From Myxococcales bacterium (GTDB lineage: Bacteria; Myxococcota_A; Polyangia; Haliangiales; Haliangiaceae), in NCBI GenBank assembly GCA_016720595.1, contig JADKKI010000007.1, positions 124,001 to 188,000 on the forward strand: a stretch of 64,000 nt of DNA. The letters run 5' to 3'. Made by a program: the position numbers and the translations under genes. The notes under the pieces are model-generated. The model did no database searches and had not been told where the DNA came from. It saw only the letters and a program-made list of their open reading frames with translations. Shown one piece after another: positions 50,259 to 64,000 of the stretch. Each line of letters opens with the position of its first letter. Within the stretch, counting starts at the first letter, position 1.

Positions 50259-51625
50259 TTCTTCTCGGTCTCCGGGTCAGGCTCGTCGGTAGCTTCGGTC
50301 TTCACGCGGAGGCCCGCGCGCTCGAGCAGCTTGTACAGGAACTTCCGCTCGAGGCCCGCGATCCGCGCAGCCTGCGACAGGTTGCCGCCCGCGCGCTGCA
50401 CGAGATCCGTCAGGTAGTCGCGCTCGAACCTCGCGACCAGCTCGTCCTTCGCCTCGTGGAACGGGCGATCGGCGCGAACCACCTGCCCTTCGGGCGCGGC
50501 CGCGGTGGGTCGCAGCACGAACGGCAGCGACTGGAAGTCATCGTCGGGCCCCGCGAGAGCGACGGCACGCGTGATCACGTTGCGGAGCTCGCGCACGTTC
50601 CCCGGCCAGTGATAGCGCTGGAGCCGCTCGAGCGCCGCGCCCCCCACCTGCTTCGCCAGCTCGGTGGAGCCCGCGCGCGCGAGGAACATCGTGATCAGCG
50701 ACGCGAGATCCTCGAGCCTCTGGCGGAGCGGCGGCACGTGCACCTCGACGACCGCGAGCCGGTAGTACAGGTCACCGCGGAAGCCGCCGCGCGCGACCTC
50801 GCCGAACACGTCCCGGTGCGTGGCGGCGACGATCCGCACGTCGTAGCGCTCGCTCTTGCGCCCGCCGAGCGGGATCACCTCGCCGGCCTCGAGCATGCGG
50901 AGGAGCTTGGGCTGCAGAGCCACCGGGAGATCGCCGATCTCGTCGAGGAACAGCGTCCCGCCGTGCGCGGCGGCGAACGCACCTTGCCGATCACCCGCGG
51001 CTCCGGTGAAGGCGCCCTTGGTGTGCCCGAACAGGTCGCTCTCGATCAGCGTCTCGGTCGACGCGCCGCAATCGAACACGACGAACGGCCCGTCCTTGCG
51101 CGGCGAGGCATCGTGGACCCCGCGCGCCATCAGCTCCTTGCCCGTTCCGCTCTCTCCGAGGAACAGGATCGGTGCCGCGGACTTGCTCGCACGCTCGAGC
51201 ACGGCGAACACCTGACGCATCGGCATGCTGCCGCCAAGGAGCGCACCGAACCGATCGTGCTGCGACGGTGCGATGTCGAGCACCTCGTCGGCAGGCATCA
51301 GCTGGACCAGCGTCTTGCCGATCCGCAGCGCCACGCCCGGTGGCGCCACGACCTTGCCGACCGCCACACCATCGATCACCGTCCCGTTCTTGGATCCGAG
51401 GTCGGTGATCGCGAACCCGGCCGCCGTGGGAGAGACCGAGCAGTGCCTTCGCGACACGAAGGCATCGGTCAGCACCACGTCGCACGAGCGCTCCGTCCCG
51501 ATCACCACGCCGACGGGCGGCAGATCGATCTCGAGCCCGCGATCCGGACCGTCGACCACGCGGAGCTGTGCGGCGCGTACGGGTGGCCGCGCCGCCACCG
51601 CGTTGGTGACGCGCGTGACCAGCAT
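50255..51625 (-). CDS. FHA-type sigma-54-dependent transcriptional activator
   Basis: 456 residues. The FHA domain (about 22-110) has the canonical SRRH and GSKNGT (77-82). The AAA+ domain has GESGTGKE (157-164), GAFTGA (204-209) and [21 protein letters not shown] Fis-type HTH ends the protein ([20 protein letters not shown]). There is no GAF or receiver domain, so FHA binding of a phosphorylated partner is the likely switch. ATG 51625 shares a base with the stop of the TPR gene (TGATG), and its stop overlaps argG. Its operon position suggests it could act locally, but no -24/-12 site was found. Confidence 0.93.
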   Translation of the reverse strand: MLVTRVTNAVAARPPVRAAQLRVVDGPDRGLEIDLPPVGVVIGTERSCDVVLTDAFVSRRHCSVSPTAAGFAITDLGSKNGTVIDGVAVGKVVAPPGVALRIGKTLVQLMPADEVLDIAPSQHDRFGALLGGSMPMRQVFAVLERASKSAAPILFLGESGTGKELMARGVHDASPRKDGPFVVFDCGASTETLIESDLFGHTKGAFTGAAGDRQGAFAAAHGGTLFLDEIGDLPVALQPKLLRMLEAGEVIPLGGRKSERYDVRIVAATHRDVFGEVARGGFRGDLYYRLAVVEVHVPPLRQRLEDLASLITMFLARAGSTELAKQVGGAALERLQRYHWPGNVRELRNVITRAVALAGPDDDFQSLPFVLRPTAAAPEGQVVRADRPFHEAKDELVARFERDYLTDLVQRAGGNLSQAARIAGLERKFLYKLLERAGLRVKTEATDEPDPETEKK

Positions 51626-53445
51626 CAGCGAAGGATCCCGCGCAGGAACAGCTGGCACAGGTAGCGGTAGGCCTCGAGTCGAGGCATGCCGGAGACGTCG
51701 AGGATCTCGTCGAGTGACAGCGAGCCATCTACCCGCGAGAGGAGGAACGCGGCGCGCGGGCTGATCGGGGCGGTGGCCAGCTCGTGGAGCGGACGCGCGA
51801 GCAGCGGCTGCCGGTTGAGGTCCCCGAGGAAGGTCTGGAACACCAGCATGATCACGTCGCGGTTGCGATGGATCAGCTTCTGCGCGAGAGCGCTGTTCGG
51901 ATCTTCCGAGAGCGCGAGATCGACCGCCGCGACCGCGCGATCCAGGTCGGTCCCCTTGCTCCACTCGGTGGCATGCTCGAGCAGGGTGGTGATCCGGCGG
52001 CGGGTGCGATCTTCCTTCGTCTCTTGCTGCGGCGCGCCCTCGTCCACGTCGTCGAGGATCTGCGCGGTGCGTGCGTCGATCGGATCGAAGGGCAGCACGA
52101 TGTCGGAGCGCGTGCCCTCTGGCGTCATCGGAGGGCTCGCGTGGATCGCGAGCCGGCGCGGATCGAGCGGGGCCTTGGCGCCCGTGGGCTCGTCCTCCGT
52201 CAACGCGCGTCCACTCCCCGAGGTGCGCAACCCGAGCTCGCGGGTCGGCGCCGAGACCAGCGGATCGGGATCGATCGGGCGCTGGGAGATCTCCTGGGTC
52301 GGGCGATCGCCGAAATCACGGGTGGCGGTCTCGCGGGTCCCGAGCTCGCGCGTGGCTGCCTGCGTGTTGAACGCGACGCTGACCTCCGCGGGCAGCTCGG
52401 GCTCGCCGAGCTCGAACGACTCCAGCGAGAGCCGGGCCGACGAGGCCGCGGTCATCCCGGGACCGTGGGGGGGCACGATGTTCGATGGCAGGTCGCGAGT
52501 GACGTGCGACGGCTTCGGGCTCGGCAACGACGAGATCAGATCGTCCGCGAGATCCGCGGCGTAGGACAGCGAGACGGTCGACGAGGCCGGTGGTGGTGCT
52601 GGACTCGCATCGTGCGAAGACGAGCTGCGGCGGGGACGCGCGGTGGCCGGGGGCGCCGGGAGGGCGTCTGGATCGGCCTCTGGCTCTCGCGCAGGAGCCG
52701 CAGCGGATCCGGTGGGCTCGGTCGGCTTCACGAAGCCGAGGTCGCGCTTCCGCACATCCGTGAGCTGAGATGCGAAGCCCTTGATGTCCTCGGGGCCCCC
52801 GAACCCAGGCGTGCCCTCGGGTTGAAACTCCGCCGTGCCCTCGGGCGCGAACAGATCGTGGATCGCAGCGCTGTGCGGGTCCTGCGGTCGCACCGGCGCG
52901 GCCGCGACCGTCGCGGGCGGCTCGGTCTTGGACTTGCCCTGCCGTGGCTGGTACTCGCGCGTGGCGTCCTCGAAGCTGACCCCGGCGGGTTCGACAGGCG
53001 GCGGGTCATCGGCCTCCATCTCGAGCGTCATCGGCTGGGCCGGCGGCTCTTGATCGCGTGACTCCTCGGCCGGCGGAGCGGGCGCTGGCACGACCTTGCC
53101 CTCGCCCTGCCGTGCAGGCTCCTCGTCCATGAACCAGCCGGCGTCCGTGGGGTCCATGTGCATCGGGGCGTCCGTCATGGTCTTGCCATCGCCGGGCATG
53201 ATCTCGATCTGGTACTCCGGCTCGTCGGCGGAGATCCCGAACGGCGCCGTCTCGTCGTTGCCAGCGTCGGTCGTGAGCATCTCGTAGTTCATGCGCACGT
53301 AGTCGACGTAGCTGTTCGCCTGGGCGTTGTCCGGATCCATGGAGAGCGCCTGCTCCCAGACCAGCAGCGCGCCATCGAGATCACCAGACCCGTACAGCGT
53401 CAGCCCTTCCTCGATGAGACGGTCTAGCTCCGTCAGATCAGGCAT
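51625..53445 (-). CDS. TPR and low-complexity protein with C-terminal winged-helix-like module
   Basis: 606 residues. A TPR pair is N-terminal (LYGSGDLDGALLVWEQALSM and DNAQANSYVDYVRMNYEML). Residues 60-470 are acidic and Pro-rich, with short repeats of the type TRELG/TRDFG near 350-410. The C-terminus has a helical part (WSKGTDLDRAVAAVDLALSE) and a module FLLSRVDGSLSLDEILDVSG. A module of the same pattern starts the DnaJ-like protein at 56.4 kb. It lies 3 bases after dnaK2 and shares a base with the next start. Probably a chaperone-linked scaffold; no enzyme motif. Confidence 0.75.
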   Translation of the reverse strand: MPDLTELDRLIEEGLTLYGSGDLDGALLVWEQALSMDPDNAQANSYVDYVRMNYEMLTTDAGNDETAPFGISADEPEYQIEIMPGDGKTMTDAPMHMDPTDAGWFMDEEPARQGEGKVVPAPAPPAEESRDQEPPAQPMTLEMEADDPPPVEPAGVSFEDATREYQPRQGKSKTEPPATVAAAPVRPQDPHSAAIHDLFAPEGTAEFQPEGTPGFGGPEDIKGFASQLTDVRKRDLGFVKPTEPTGSAAAPAREPEADPDALPAPPATARPRRSSSSHDASPAPPPASSTVSLSYAADLADDLISSLPSPKPSHVTRDLPSNIVPPHGPGMTAASSARLSLESFELGEPELPAEVSVAFNTQAATRELGTRETATRDFGDRPTQEISQRPIDPDPLVSAPTRELGLRTSGSGRALTEDEPTGAKAPLDPRRLAIHASPPMTPEGTRSDIVLPFDPIDARTAQILDDVDEGAPQQETKEDRTRRRITTLLEHATEWSKGTDLDRAVAAVDLALSEDPNSALAQKLIHRNRDVIMLVFQTFLGDLNRQPLLARPLHELATAPISPRAAFLLSRVDGSLSLDEILDVSGMPRLEAYRYLCQLFLRGILR

Positions 53446-53448
53446 GTC

Positions 53449-55281
<1,833 letters not shown>

Positions 55282-55382
55282 GGCGAGCTATTTTCCCGCC
55301 ATTTCCAACAAGATCGCCAGCCTTGGGGCGGATTTATTGGGCCTCCGGCACCCTTAGGATCTACCCACCCGCCCGGGGCCGT

Positions 55383-56471
55383 TCAGGTGGGTGCGAGCAT
55401 GCGGCGGACCTCGGCGAGGTCATTGCGCAGCTCGGACGTCAGCACATCGTTCTCGCTCTTCATCGCCATCGCCATCACCAGCACCTCCTCGGCATCGGAG
55501 AGCTTGCCGGCGGCGCGGAACGCACTCGCCAGGAGGCGGGCCGCGGACACGTCGTTGGGCGCCTGGGTCTGGGCCTTCTTCGCGTATTCGAGCGCCGAGC
55601 GTGGCTGCCCTGCTGCGAGGGCGCAGCTCGCTGCACGCCGGAGGAACTTGATCTGGGGGTCCATCCGCACGCAGGCCGCGAACAGCCGCATCGCACTCAT
55701 GTGATCGCCAGCGACCTCGAGCTGACAGGCGCGATCGAATAGCTCTCCGGCGTACTCCTGCGGGGTCTGGGGCTGCTCGTTCGTCCGGATCGCTGCGTGG
55801 GCGGCGCTCCCGCGTGCGCGATCCGGCGTGGTCAGCTGGGCGTACGTCCGGCTGACCTCCTCGAACACGCGCGACATGCGCGCCGCGAAGCTCCCGAGCT
55901 TCTTGCCGTAGTAGCGATCCGGGTGGATCTCCTTGGACAGGAGGAAGTACGCCCGCTTGAGCGCCTTCGCGTCTGCACCCTGCGAGACGCCCAGGAGCAT
56001 GTACGGATCCTGCTTGAGGATCAGACGCTCCAGCGCGAGGAGCCTGCGCCGGTCGGTGTCATCGATCTCGGCGTCCTCGTCGAGGGCGGCCTGCTCTTCC
56101 GGGCTCGGGTTCGCGAGCCGGAGATCGTGCGCGAGATCCTGGGGCTGCGAGTCCGTGCCCTGGGCGGACCGCAGCGGCCCCACCGGGCGCGCCGGTGCGC
56201 TCGGGACCGAGGCTGGCGCTGGTGCCGCGGACTCGCCGGGCAAGAGGAGCGCGCCGATCGAGCGCAGACGGGTGACGATCGCGACCCCGCGCTCGACGGG
56301 GAGCCCCGAGTCGAGGAGCACCTGGCGGAGCGACTGCGAGCCATCGATCCGCGACAGCAGGAAGTACTCGTCAGGCCCGACGGCAGCCTTCAGCGGATCG
56401 AACCCCGGACTGACCCTCAGCTTCAGGGACGTCGGTCCAATCCCGGCGATCTCGGCCGGCACCGTGCTCAC
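55383..56471 (-). CDS. DnaJ-like co-chaperone with N-terminal winged-helix-like module and TPRs
   Basis: 362 residues from GTG. Residues 35-78 (EYFLLSRIDGSQSLRQVLLD) match a module at the C-terminus of the TPR gene at 51.6 kb. A J domain lies at 154-222 with HPD at 183-185 (FLLSKEIHPDRYYGKK), the signature that stimulates DnaK ATPase. TPR-like helices follow (235-355: CQLEVAGDHMSAMRLFAACV). No zinc-finger or G/F region is seen, so it is a type III J protein, probably recruiting clients to DnaK2. It lies between argF (4-base gap) and dnaK2. Confidence 0.85.
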   Translation of the reverse strand: MSTVPAEIAGIGPTSLKLRVSPGFDPLKAAVGPDEYFLLSRIDGSQSLRQVLLDSGLPVERGVAIVTRLRSIGALLLPGESAAPAPASVPSAPARPVGPLRSAQGTDSQPQDLAHDLRLANPSPEEQAALDEDAEIDDTDRRRLLALERLILKQDPYMLLGVSQGADAKALKRAYFLLSKEIHPDRYYGKKLGSFAARMSRVFEEVSRTYAQLTTPDRARGSAAHAAIRTNEQPQTPQEYAGELFDRACQLEVAGDHMSAMRLFAACVRMDPQIKFLRRAASCALAAGQPRSALEYAKKAQTQAPNDVSAARLLASAFRAAGKLSDAEEVLVMAMAMKSENDVLTSELRNDLAEVRRMLAPT

Positions 56472-56475
56472 GAGG

Positions 56476-57419
<944 letters not shown>

Positions 57420-57423
<4 letters not shown>

Positions 57424-58516
57424 CGGCCGGCTCCTTCGGCGAGCACGGCGCGGAGGGTACCGACCGCCTCGTCGATCTGCGCGCGCTCGACGATATAGGG
57501 TGGCGCGAAGCGCACCACGTTGGAGCCGGCGACCGAGAGCAAGACCCCCCGCTCGCGGCACTTCGCCGTGACCTGTGCCGGCTGCCCCGAGACCGCGATC
57601 CCCCGGAGCAGTCCGCGACCACGCGCGTCGAGGACGTGCCCGGGGAACTCGGTCGCGAGCTTCCCCAGCTGGGTCGCGAGGTAGTCACCGGACTCGGTGA
57701 CCCGCGCGAGGAGCTGCTCCGCTTCGATGATCTCGAACACGGCGTTCGCTGCGGCACACGCCAGGGGGTTTCCGCCGAACGTCGACGCGTGAGGTACGGC
57801 GCCACCCGGCGCTGCGGCGAGGCCGGCCGCCGCCTTCTCGCTACACGCGACTGCGCCGATCGGGATCCCTCCGCCGAGCCCCTTCGCCAGGGTCATCACG
57901 TCGGGCACGACGTCATCGTGCTGGTGCCCGAACCACTTCCCGGTGCGGCCGATCCCGGTCTGCACCTCGTCGAAGATCAGGAATGAGCCGCCTCGAGGTC
58001 TCCGTACGCGATGAACTCGACCGGGCCGACCATCGGACCGAAGCCCTCGCGATATTTCGGCTGGCCGGTGATCGACACCGTCGCGAAGGAGCGGCCATGG
58101 AAGCTGCCGTGCGTGGACACGATGGTCGTGCGCTCCGGCGCATTGGCCACCACCGCCTGATAACGGCGCGCGAGCTTGAGTGCACCCTCGTTCGCCTCTG
58201 CACCCGAGTTGCAGAAGAACACGCGGTCGGCGAACGAGCGGTCGACGATCGCCTTCGCAGCGAGGATCTGCTGCTCGTTCCAGTACAGGTTCGAGACGTG
58301 GACCAGGCGACCGAGCTGCTCGATCACGCGCGCCGTGAATCGGGGGTGGCCGTGCCCGAGGCCGCACACCGCGATCCCCGCGGTCATGTCGAGGTAGCGC
58401 GTGCCAGCCTTGTCCCAGACCTCGCAGCCCTGGCCGCGCTCGAGGACGATCGGCTGCTGCCGATAGTTCTTGATGAAGACCTGGTCAGCGAGGGCGAGGA
58501 GCTCTGCCTGCGTCAT
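57420..58516 (-). pseudogene. argD: Acetylornithine aminotransferase with internal deletion
   Basis: The N-terminal part is clear (QQPIVLERGQGCEVWDKAGT; MTAGIAVCGLGHGHPRFTAR; CNSGAEANEGALKLARRY), as is the C-terminal part (FLIFDEVQTGIGRTGKWFGH; VMTLAKGLGGGIPIGAVACS, with the PLP Lys). Between YGDLEAA and LIFDEVQ about 45 residues are missing, including the usual EPIQGEGG segment, and the frame is lost near 57980-57990. The enzyme makes acetylornithine and also serves lysine synthesis. A collapse in assembly or a true deletion of about 130 bp are both possible. Confidence 0.85.
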
Positions 58517-58892
58517 TGAGGAGCTTGTACCTCAGTTTTTCGCTGCGGACGCGATCGTAGCGCCGCGGCTCATCGGCGCGGTCGTTGCGATGGATGAACG
58601 TCGCGATCGCGCTGGCGGTGAGCAGCACGACGCCCGTCGAGGCCAGGAGCATCGGGGGCATCAGCCGGCCCGTGTCCTCGAACACCGGCCCGAGGCACAG
58701 CGGGTCCGCCTCCACCCCTTCCATCGAGTCATCGCACGGGGTTGGGTGATCCAGCACCTGCGCGGTGAGGACGACGCCGGCGAACGTGGCGAGGGCGCCC
58801 AGGGCGAGCCCCGCGGTACGCCCGTTCCGCCCGGCACAACCCGGCAAGAGGGTGACCGCGAGGGCGACGAGCACGGCGAGGCGGCGAAGCAT
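58485..58892 (-). CDS. Small lipoprotein with internal TM segment
   Basis: 135 residues. The signal MLRRLAVLVALAVTLLPGC gives lipobox Cys19. A hydrophobic segment follows (GLALGALATFAGVVLTAQVL), then a short loop with two cysteines (TPCDDS and PLCLGP) and a second hydrophobic segment (MPPMLLASTGVVLLTASAIA). The tail is basic. It overlaps the argD start by 32 bases on the same strand. Function unknown. An upstream extension in the same frame is not credible. Confidence 0.6.
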   Translation of the reverse strand: MLRRLAVLVALAVTLLPGCAGRNGRTAGLALGALATFAGVVLTAQVLDHPTPCDDSMEGVEADPLCLGPVFEDTGRLMPPMLLASTGVVLLTASAIATFIHRNDRADEPRRYDRVRSEKLRYKLLNDAGRAPRPR

Positions 58893-58921
58893 CCCGCGCG
58901 CTGGAGCAGGGTCCGTGCCAG

Positions 58922-59394
<473 letters not shown>

Positions 59395-59483
59395 GGTCTC
59401 GTCGTGGAGCACGGTGCGTGCCGCCGGCAACTCCGCGAACCCCGGCGCGCCACCTGACCGTTCTCCGACGCTGAGTCCGATTC

Positions 59484-59525
59484 CCCGACGGTAGTTACAG
59501 GCTGTAACGCGTCACCCGACGGTGG

Positions 59526-59545
<20 letters not shown>
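59484..59545. repeat. Two 31-bp tandem repeats with inverted-repeat core at the hslU stop
   Basis: 59484-59514 and 59515-59545 match at 28 of 31 bases. Each holds a perfect inverted repeat, GTTACA-GGC-TGTAAC (59494-59508) and GTTACA-GGA-TGTAAC (59525-59539). The second copy includes the hslU stop codon; the first lies just downstream of it. Confidence 0.8.
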
Positions 59546-60904
<1,359 letters not shown>

Positions 60905-60908
<4 letters not shown>

Positions 60909-61441
60909 GAGGTCAGCTCCTCGATCGTGAGGTTCGTGTTCGTGTAGATGCAGATGTCTGCCGCGATCCGCATCGCGGTCTCCGTGATCTCGCGGGCGGA
61001 CATCACGGTGTGCAGGCTGAGCGCGCGGGCCGCGGCGAGCGCATAGGTGCCGCCGGAGCCGATCGCACACACGCCATCATCGGGTTCGATCACGTCCCCC
61101 GAGCCCGAGAGGATGAACGTGGCCTCCGCATCGGCGACCACCAGCATCGCCTCGAGCCGGCGCAGCGCGCGATCGGTGCGCCACTCCTTGGCGAGCTCCA
61201 CCGCCGCCCGGCGCAGGGGGCTGCGCTGTTCGCGGAGCTTCTCGTCGAGGCGCTCGAACAGGGACATCCCGTCCGCGGCGGAGCCGGCGAAGCCGCCGAT
61301 CGCCCGGCCCTCGCCGAGCTTGCGGACCTTCCGCGCCCCACCCTTCACCACCGTGTTCCCGAGCGTGACCTGTCCGTCACCGGCGACGACGACGGTGTTC
61401 CCGCGTCGGACCGAAAGGATCGTCGTGGAGTGCGTCTTCAC
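60905..61441 (-). CDS. hslV: HslUV protease peptidase subunit
   Basis: 178 residues from GTG. The start [20 protein letters not shown] places the catalytic Thr at residue 6 after a five-residue propeptide that should be cleaved. HslV is a proteasome-like Thr protease of two hexameric rings. Other conserved segments: [40 protein letters not shown] and [20 protein letters not shown]. It overlaps xerC by GTGA upstream and hslU by GTGA downstream. Confidence 0.97.
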
Positions 61442-62451
61442 ACCTTGGTTCGTAGCACGGGAACCCCAAGCTGCGGCGCTGCCGGCAGCCGCGCCCGGGG
61501 GTGGGCGTCGTCGTAGACCTTCATCAGGTGGTCGAGCGAGACCTTCGTGTAGATCTGCGTGGACGCGAGGCTGGCGTGGCCGAGCAGCTCCTGGATCGAG
61601 CGCAGATCGGCCTCGGCATCGAGCAGGTGCGTGGCGAACGAGTGGCGCAGCGCGTGCGGGGTGGCATCCGCATGCACCCCGCCGGCGATCGACCACTGCT
61701 TGACCATGCGCTGGACCGAGCGCGGCGTCAGGCGCTGGCCCGCCGCGTTGACGAACAGCGCCGCACCGGTGCCTGCGAGCGCCTTGCGCGCGGGCAGATA
61801 CGCGGTGACGGCAGCATCGGCGAGCTTGCCGAGCGGGACCTGCCGCTGCTTGTCACCCTTGCCGTGACGCACCAGCACCATCGGGGTGGCGTAACGGTCC
61901 CGATCGATGTCGCCGAGATCCAGCGCGCAGGCCTCCGAGACGCGGAGGCCGGTCCCGTAGAGGACCTCGAGCATCGCGGTGTCGCGCAAGCGCAGGAGGG
62001 CATGCCGCGCCTCCTCGGTGATCGACAGCCTGCGGGCCGTCTTGCGGCCGGTCGCGCCCGGCGCCTCCATCAAGCGCTTGGCATCGTCGACGTCGAGCGC
62101 GCGCGGGAGGCCCTTGGCCTTCTTCGGCCCGCGGATCGCGGCGGCCGGGTTGCCCGCGAGCACCCCGCGCTTGACCAGGAACCGCGCGAACGCCCGCACG
62201 CTGGACAGCTTGCGCCCGATCGTCGCCGGCCCGTTCTCGCCGAACAGCGCGGCGAGCTGGCTGCGCACGTCGATCGCCGAGAGCCGCCCGAGCGGAGCAT
62301 CCTTGCCGCGCTTCTCGCGGAGGTGCGCGCGGAGCGCGGTGACGTCGCGAAGATAGACCTCGACCGTACGGGGCGAATAGTTCCGCTCGATGGCAAGGTA
62401 CCGGCGGAATGCTTCGAGCGCCTGATCCCAGTCCACGCCCGACGATCCCAC
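61438..62451 (-). CDS. xerC: Site-specific tyrosine recombinase XerC
   Basis: 337 residues from GTG. The N-terminal SAM-like DNA-binding domain includes [20 protein letters not shown]. The catalytic residues are seen as the Arg in GTGLRVSE, the Lys in [14 protein letters not shown], HxxR in [12 protein letters not shown] and the His and Tyr in [15 protein letters not shown]. Xer recombinases resolve chromosome dimers at dif. It is the first gene of the xerC-hslV-hslU set, an arrangement well known from Firmicutes and some Proteobacteria. No dif site was noticed. Confidence 0.95.
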   Translation of the reverse strand: MGSSGVDWDQALEAFRRYLAIERNYSPRTVEVYLRDVTALRAHLREKRGKDAPLGRLSAIDVRSQLAALFGENGPATIGRKLSSVRAFARFLVKRGVLAGNPAAAIRGPKKAKGLPRALDVDDAKRLMEAPGATGRKTARRLSITEEARHALLRLRDTAMLEVLYGTGLRVSEACALDLGDIDRDRYATPMVLVRHGKGDKQRQVPLGKLADAAVTAYLPARKALAGTGAALFVNAAGQRLTPRSVQRMVKQWSIAGGVHADATPHALRHSFATHLLDAEADLRSIQELLGHASLASTQIYTKVSLDHLMKVYDDAHPRARLPAAPQLGVPVLRTKV

Positions 62452-63209
62452 CGTCGGCGCGCGGCGCGCGAGTTATTTGTCCCACCGCGGCGATCGGCGC
62501 GGCCGTCGGTGTGCTGGGCCTGGGCGGGTGCAAGGTCCTGCCGCCGCCCCCCACCGTGCCGATGCACACCACCACGGCCGCGGATCCGGCGGGAGAGACG
62601 TCCGTGTTGCTGATCCTCGGATACGTCACCCAGGTCCTCGGCGGTGGTGGCATCGGCCTCGCCGTCCGGATCGAGCACCAGGCCACAGACCGCACCGCGC
62701 TCGGCGTCGAGCTGACCGGTGGACGTGGCGATGCCGACAGTACGAAACTCTCGATGCTCGCGCTCCGCGGCTACGGGCGGGGCACGCCCCGCGCGCACGA
62801 CTGGGTGGCGATCACCTACGGCGCCGGCCTCTCGATCCTGAACACCGGGATGCTGACCCTCACGGCGCACGGCGGTGCGGCCGTCAGCTATCCGAACCGG
62901 TACTTCGAGCCGTACCTCGCCACCGGCCTCGCCCTCTCGGTGCCGCTCACCCAGGGCGAGTCCTTCGGCGACATGGATCGCGAGGTGGCCGCGATCGGCG
63001 GCGAGCTCGGCGAGGCCGGCACCGCGCATCCGATGAGCGCCTCGGAGGCGCCGGGGGTGCGACCGAACCTGTACCTCACCGTCGATCCGGGCTTCGTGGT
63101 CCCGCTCGGCGACACCGGGCACGCGCTGTCGCTCGATCTCGGCGTGGCGACGGGCCTCGCGCGCAAGGGCGGGTTCGTCACGTTCTCGATCGCGGACGAG
63201 CGTCGATAG
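62409..63209 (+). CDS. Hypothetical lipoprotein, possibly a beta-barrel
   Basis: Up to 266 residues. The hydrophobic stretch AAIGAAVGVLGLGGCKVLPP ends in a lipobox. The body has alternating short hydrophobic strands and Gly turns (LGGGGIGLAVRIEHQA; DWVAITYGAGLSILNTGM; AHGGAAVSYPNRYFEPYLAT), suggesting an outer-membrane or secreted beta structure. ATG 62409 overlaps the 5' end of xerC antisense by 43 bases and gives a long N-terminal region, so the true start is uncertain; no other in-frame ATG or GTG fits the signal. It is divergent from xerC. Confidence 0.55.
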   Translation: MLRAPDPSPRPTIPPSARGARVICPTAAIGAAVGVLGLGGCKVLPPPPTVPMHTTTAADPAGETSVLLILGYVTQVLGGGGIGLAVRIEHQATDRTALGVELTGGRGDADSTKLSMLALRGYGRGTPRAHDWVAITYGAGLSILNTGMLTLTAHGGAAVSYPNRYFEPYLATGLALSVPLTQGESFGDMDREVAAIGGELGEAGTAHPMSASEAPGVRPNLYLTVDPGFVVPLGDTGHALSLDLGVATGLARKGGFVTFSIADERR

Positions 63210-63210
63210 G

Positions 63211-63900
63211 CTAGAGCACGCCGGCGGGCGGCGTCAGGATGACCTCCTCGACGGAGATCCCCGGGCGCGCCACGATCGCGATCAGAAAGCTCGCGACGTC
63301 CTCGGGCTTCATCATCTTCGAGCGATCGAAGCCTGGACGGTCGTCCCAGATCGGCGTGTCCGTGGCGCCGGGCAGGAGCGTCGTCACCCGGATGTCGTAC
63401 GGGCGCGCCTCCTCGGCCAGCACGCGCGCGAGGCCGAGCTGACCGGCCTTGGCCGCGGTGTAGCCCGCACAATCGGTGAACGCGTGGTGCGCCGCGTGCG
63501 AGCCGATGATCACGATGTGCCCCTTGCGCCGCGGCTGCATCCGCCGGAGCGCCTCGCGTGCACACAGCAGGGTCCCGACGATGTGGACCTCGAGCATCTC
63601 GCGCAGGTCCTTCACCGACGCGTTGATCACGGGGCCGAACGTCCCCACACCGGCCGAGCACACCACGAGATCGAGCTGTGGCAGCTCGCCGAACCGGAGT
63701 GCGACCTCGGCCTCGTTTGTGACGTCGAGCCCGGCGTGGATCACCTGCCCGAGCGCCGGATGCCCGGCCCCCGCGTGATCGAACCGCCGCCCCGTCGCCA
63801 TCACCGCGGCGCCCTCTGCCGCCAGCGCCTCGGCACACGCGGCCCCGATGCCGCTCGAACCGCCCGTCACGATCGCGAACTTTCCGAGGAGTCGCTTCAC
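63211..63900 (-). CDS. Short-chain dehydrogenase/reductase
   Basis: 229 residues from GTG. The cofactor motif is VTGGSSGIGAACAEAL (TGxxxGxG); NAG is replaced by CSAGVG; the catalytic Ser and YxxxK are in GSHAAHHAFTDCAGYTAAKA. The residue after strand 2 (GRRFD) favours NADP. The C-terminal part TLLPGATDTPIWDDR is typical classical SDR. The substrate is unknown. The start overlaps the stop of the next gene by GTGA, implying co-translation. It is convergent with the lipoprotein gene, one base apart. Confidence 0.85.
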   Translation of the reverse strand: MKRLLGKFAIVTGGSSGIGAACAEALAAEGAAVMATGRRFDHAGAGHPALGQVIHAGLDVTNEAEVALRFGELPQLDLVVCSAGVGTFGPVINASVKDLREMLEVHIVGTLLCAREALRRMQPRRKGHIVIIGSHAAHHAFTDCAGYTAAKAGQLGLARVLAEEARPYDIRVTTLLPGATDTPIWDDRPGFDRSKMMKPEDVASFLIAIVARPGISVEEVILTPPAGVL

Positions 63901-64000
63901 GCCGCGACGGTAACACGCACGGAGCCGAGCCACGTCTCGAGGTCCGCGCGCGCCCGCTCGCTCATCCGCTCCTTGCGATGATCCTTGCGAACGCCTGGCA
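63897..64000 (-). CDS. 3' end of a gene running off the window
   Basis: Only the last 34 codons are present, ending ERARADLETWLGSVRVTVAA with a TGA that overlaps the SDR start (GTGA at 63897-63900). The segment is basic and helical. Too short to identify. Confidence 0.5.
   Translation of the reverse strand, partial: PGVRKDHRKERMSERARADLETWLGSVRVTVAA

Noticed and set aside
55300..55320. Possible sigma-54 promoter upstream of dnaK2
   Set aside because: The minus-strand match TGGCGA-N5-TTGG lacks the essential GC at -12, so I do not call it.

Overview
The window looks like a chromosomal segment from a GC-rich member of the Myxococcota, probably a Haliangium/Kofleriaceae-type lineage. I infer this from gene content, not from any marker search. 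The signs are FHA-domain enhancer-binding proteins for sigma-54, a Hanks-type kinase with a membrane anchor, PilZ proteins, a second DnaK, many short lipoproteins with Asp-rich linkers, and giant TPR/HEAT proteins. I see no rRNA, tRNA, CRISPR array, insertion sequence or prophage.

Layout. 1-9 kb: a MerR-type regulator with a sigma-region-4-like DNA-binding protein, a MepA-type murein endopeptidase, DnaK, a zinc-ribbon protein and Lon. 9.1-12.7 kb: a locus riddled with indels, holding a FadR/GntR regulator with a well-preserved candidate operator, a GMC oxidoreductase and an unknown protein. 12.7-18.8 kb: lipoproteins, a di-haem cytochrome c and an FHA-GAF-sigma-54 activator. 18.8-21.8 kb: a small AT-hook protein, ParA, ParB and a PilZ/pseudo-receiver protein. 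21.8-31.4 kb: FolD, an FmdB-type zinc ribbon, an orphan SpoA (SctQ/FliN-like) protein, a PilZ protein, a 1357-residue TPR/HEAT protein and two zinc-ribbon double-FHA proteins. 31.4-32.0 kb: a non-coding block of hairpin-rich direct and inverted repeats. 32-41 kb: an IPT/TIG lipoprotein, a sigma-70 family factor, a methyltransferase with a long disordered N-terminus coupled to phosphatidylserine decarboxylase, GlnA with PII, and a Ser/Thr kinase. 41-48 kb: a truncated sugar 2-epimerase, a propeller-like lipoprotein and a PEGA protein, RimI-EngB-tetrahaem cytochrome c, and a CoaE-reductase fusion. 48-58.5 kb: one minus-strand block in which argD, argF and argG are interleaved with a DnaJ-TPR protein, a second DnaK, a TPR protein and an FHA-sigma-54 activator. 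58.5-64 kb: two small envelope proteins (one interrupted by a 33-G run), the coupled xerC-hslV-hslU set, a lipoprotein and an SDR.

How the genes work together. Protein quality control is over-represented (two DnaKs, a DnaJ-like protein, Lon, HslUV). Phosphothreonine signalling recurs as one kinase, two FHA activators and two double-FHA adaptors. Many neighbours share 4-bp stop/start overlaps, so the operon calls are fairly safe.

Sequence quality matters here. Single-base indels interrupt lon, parA, the PII gene, a cytochrome and several lipoproteins, and larger losses affect argD and the epimerase. Several sit in G or A runs and hit normally indispensable genes, so assembly error is at least as likely as true gene decay. 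Read every call of a broken gene with that in mind.
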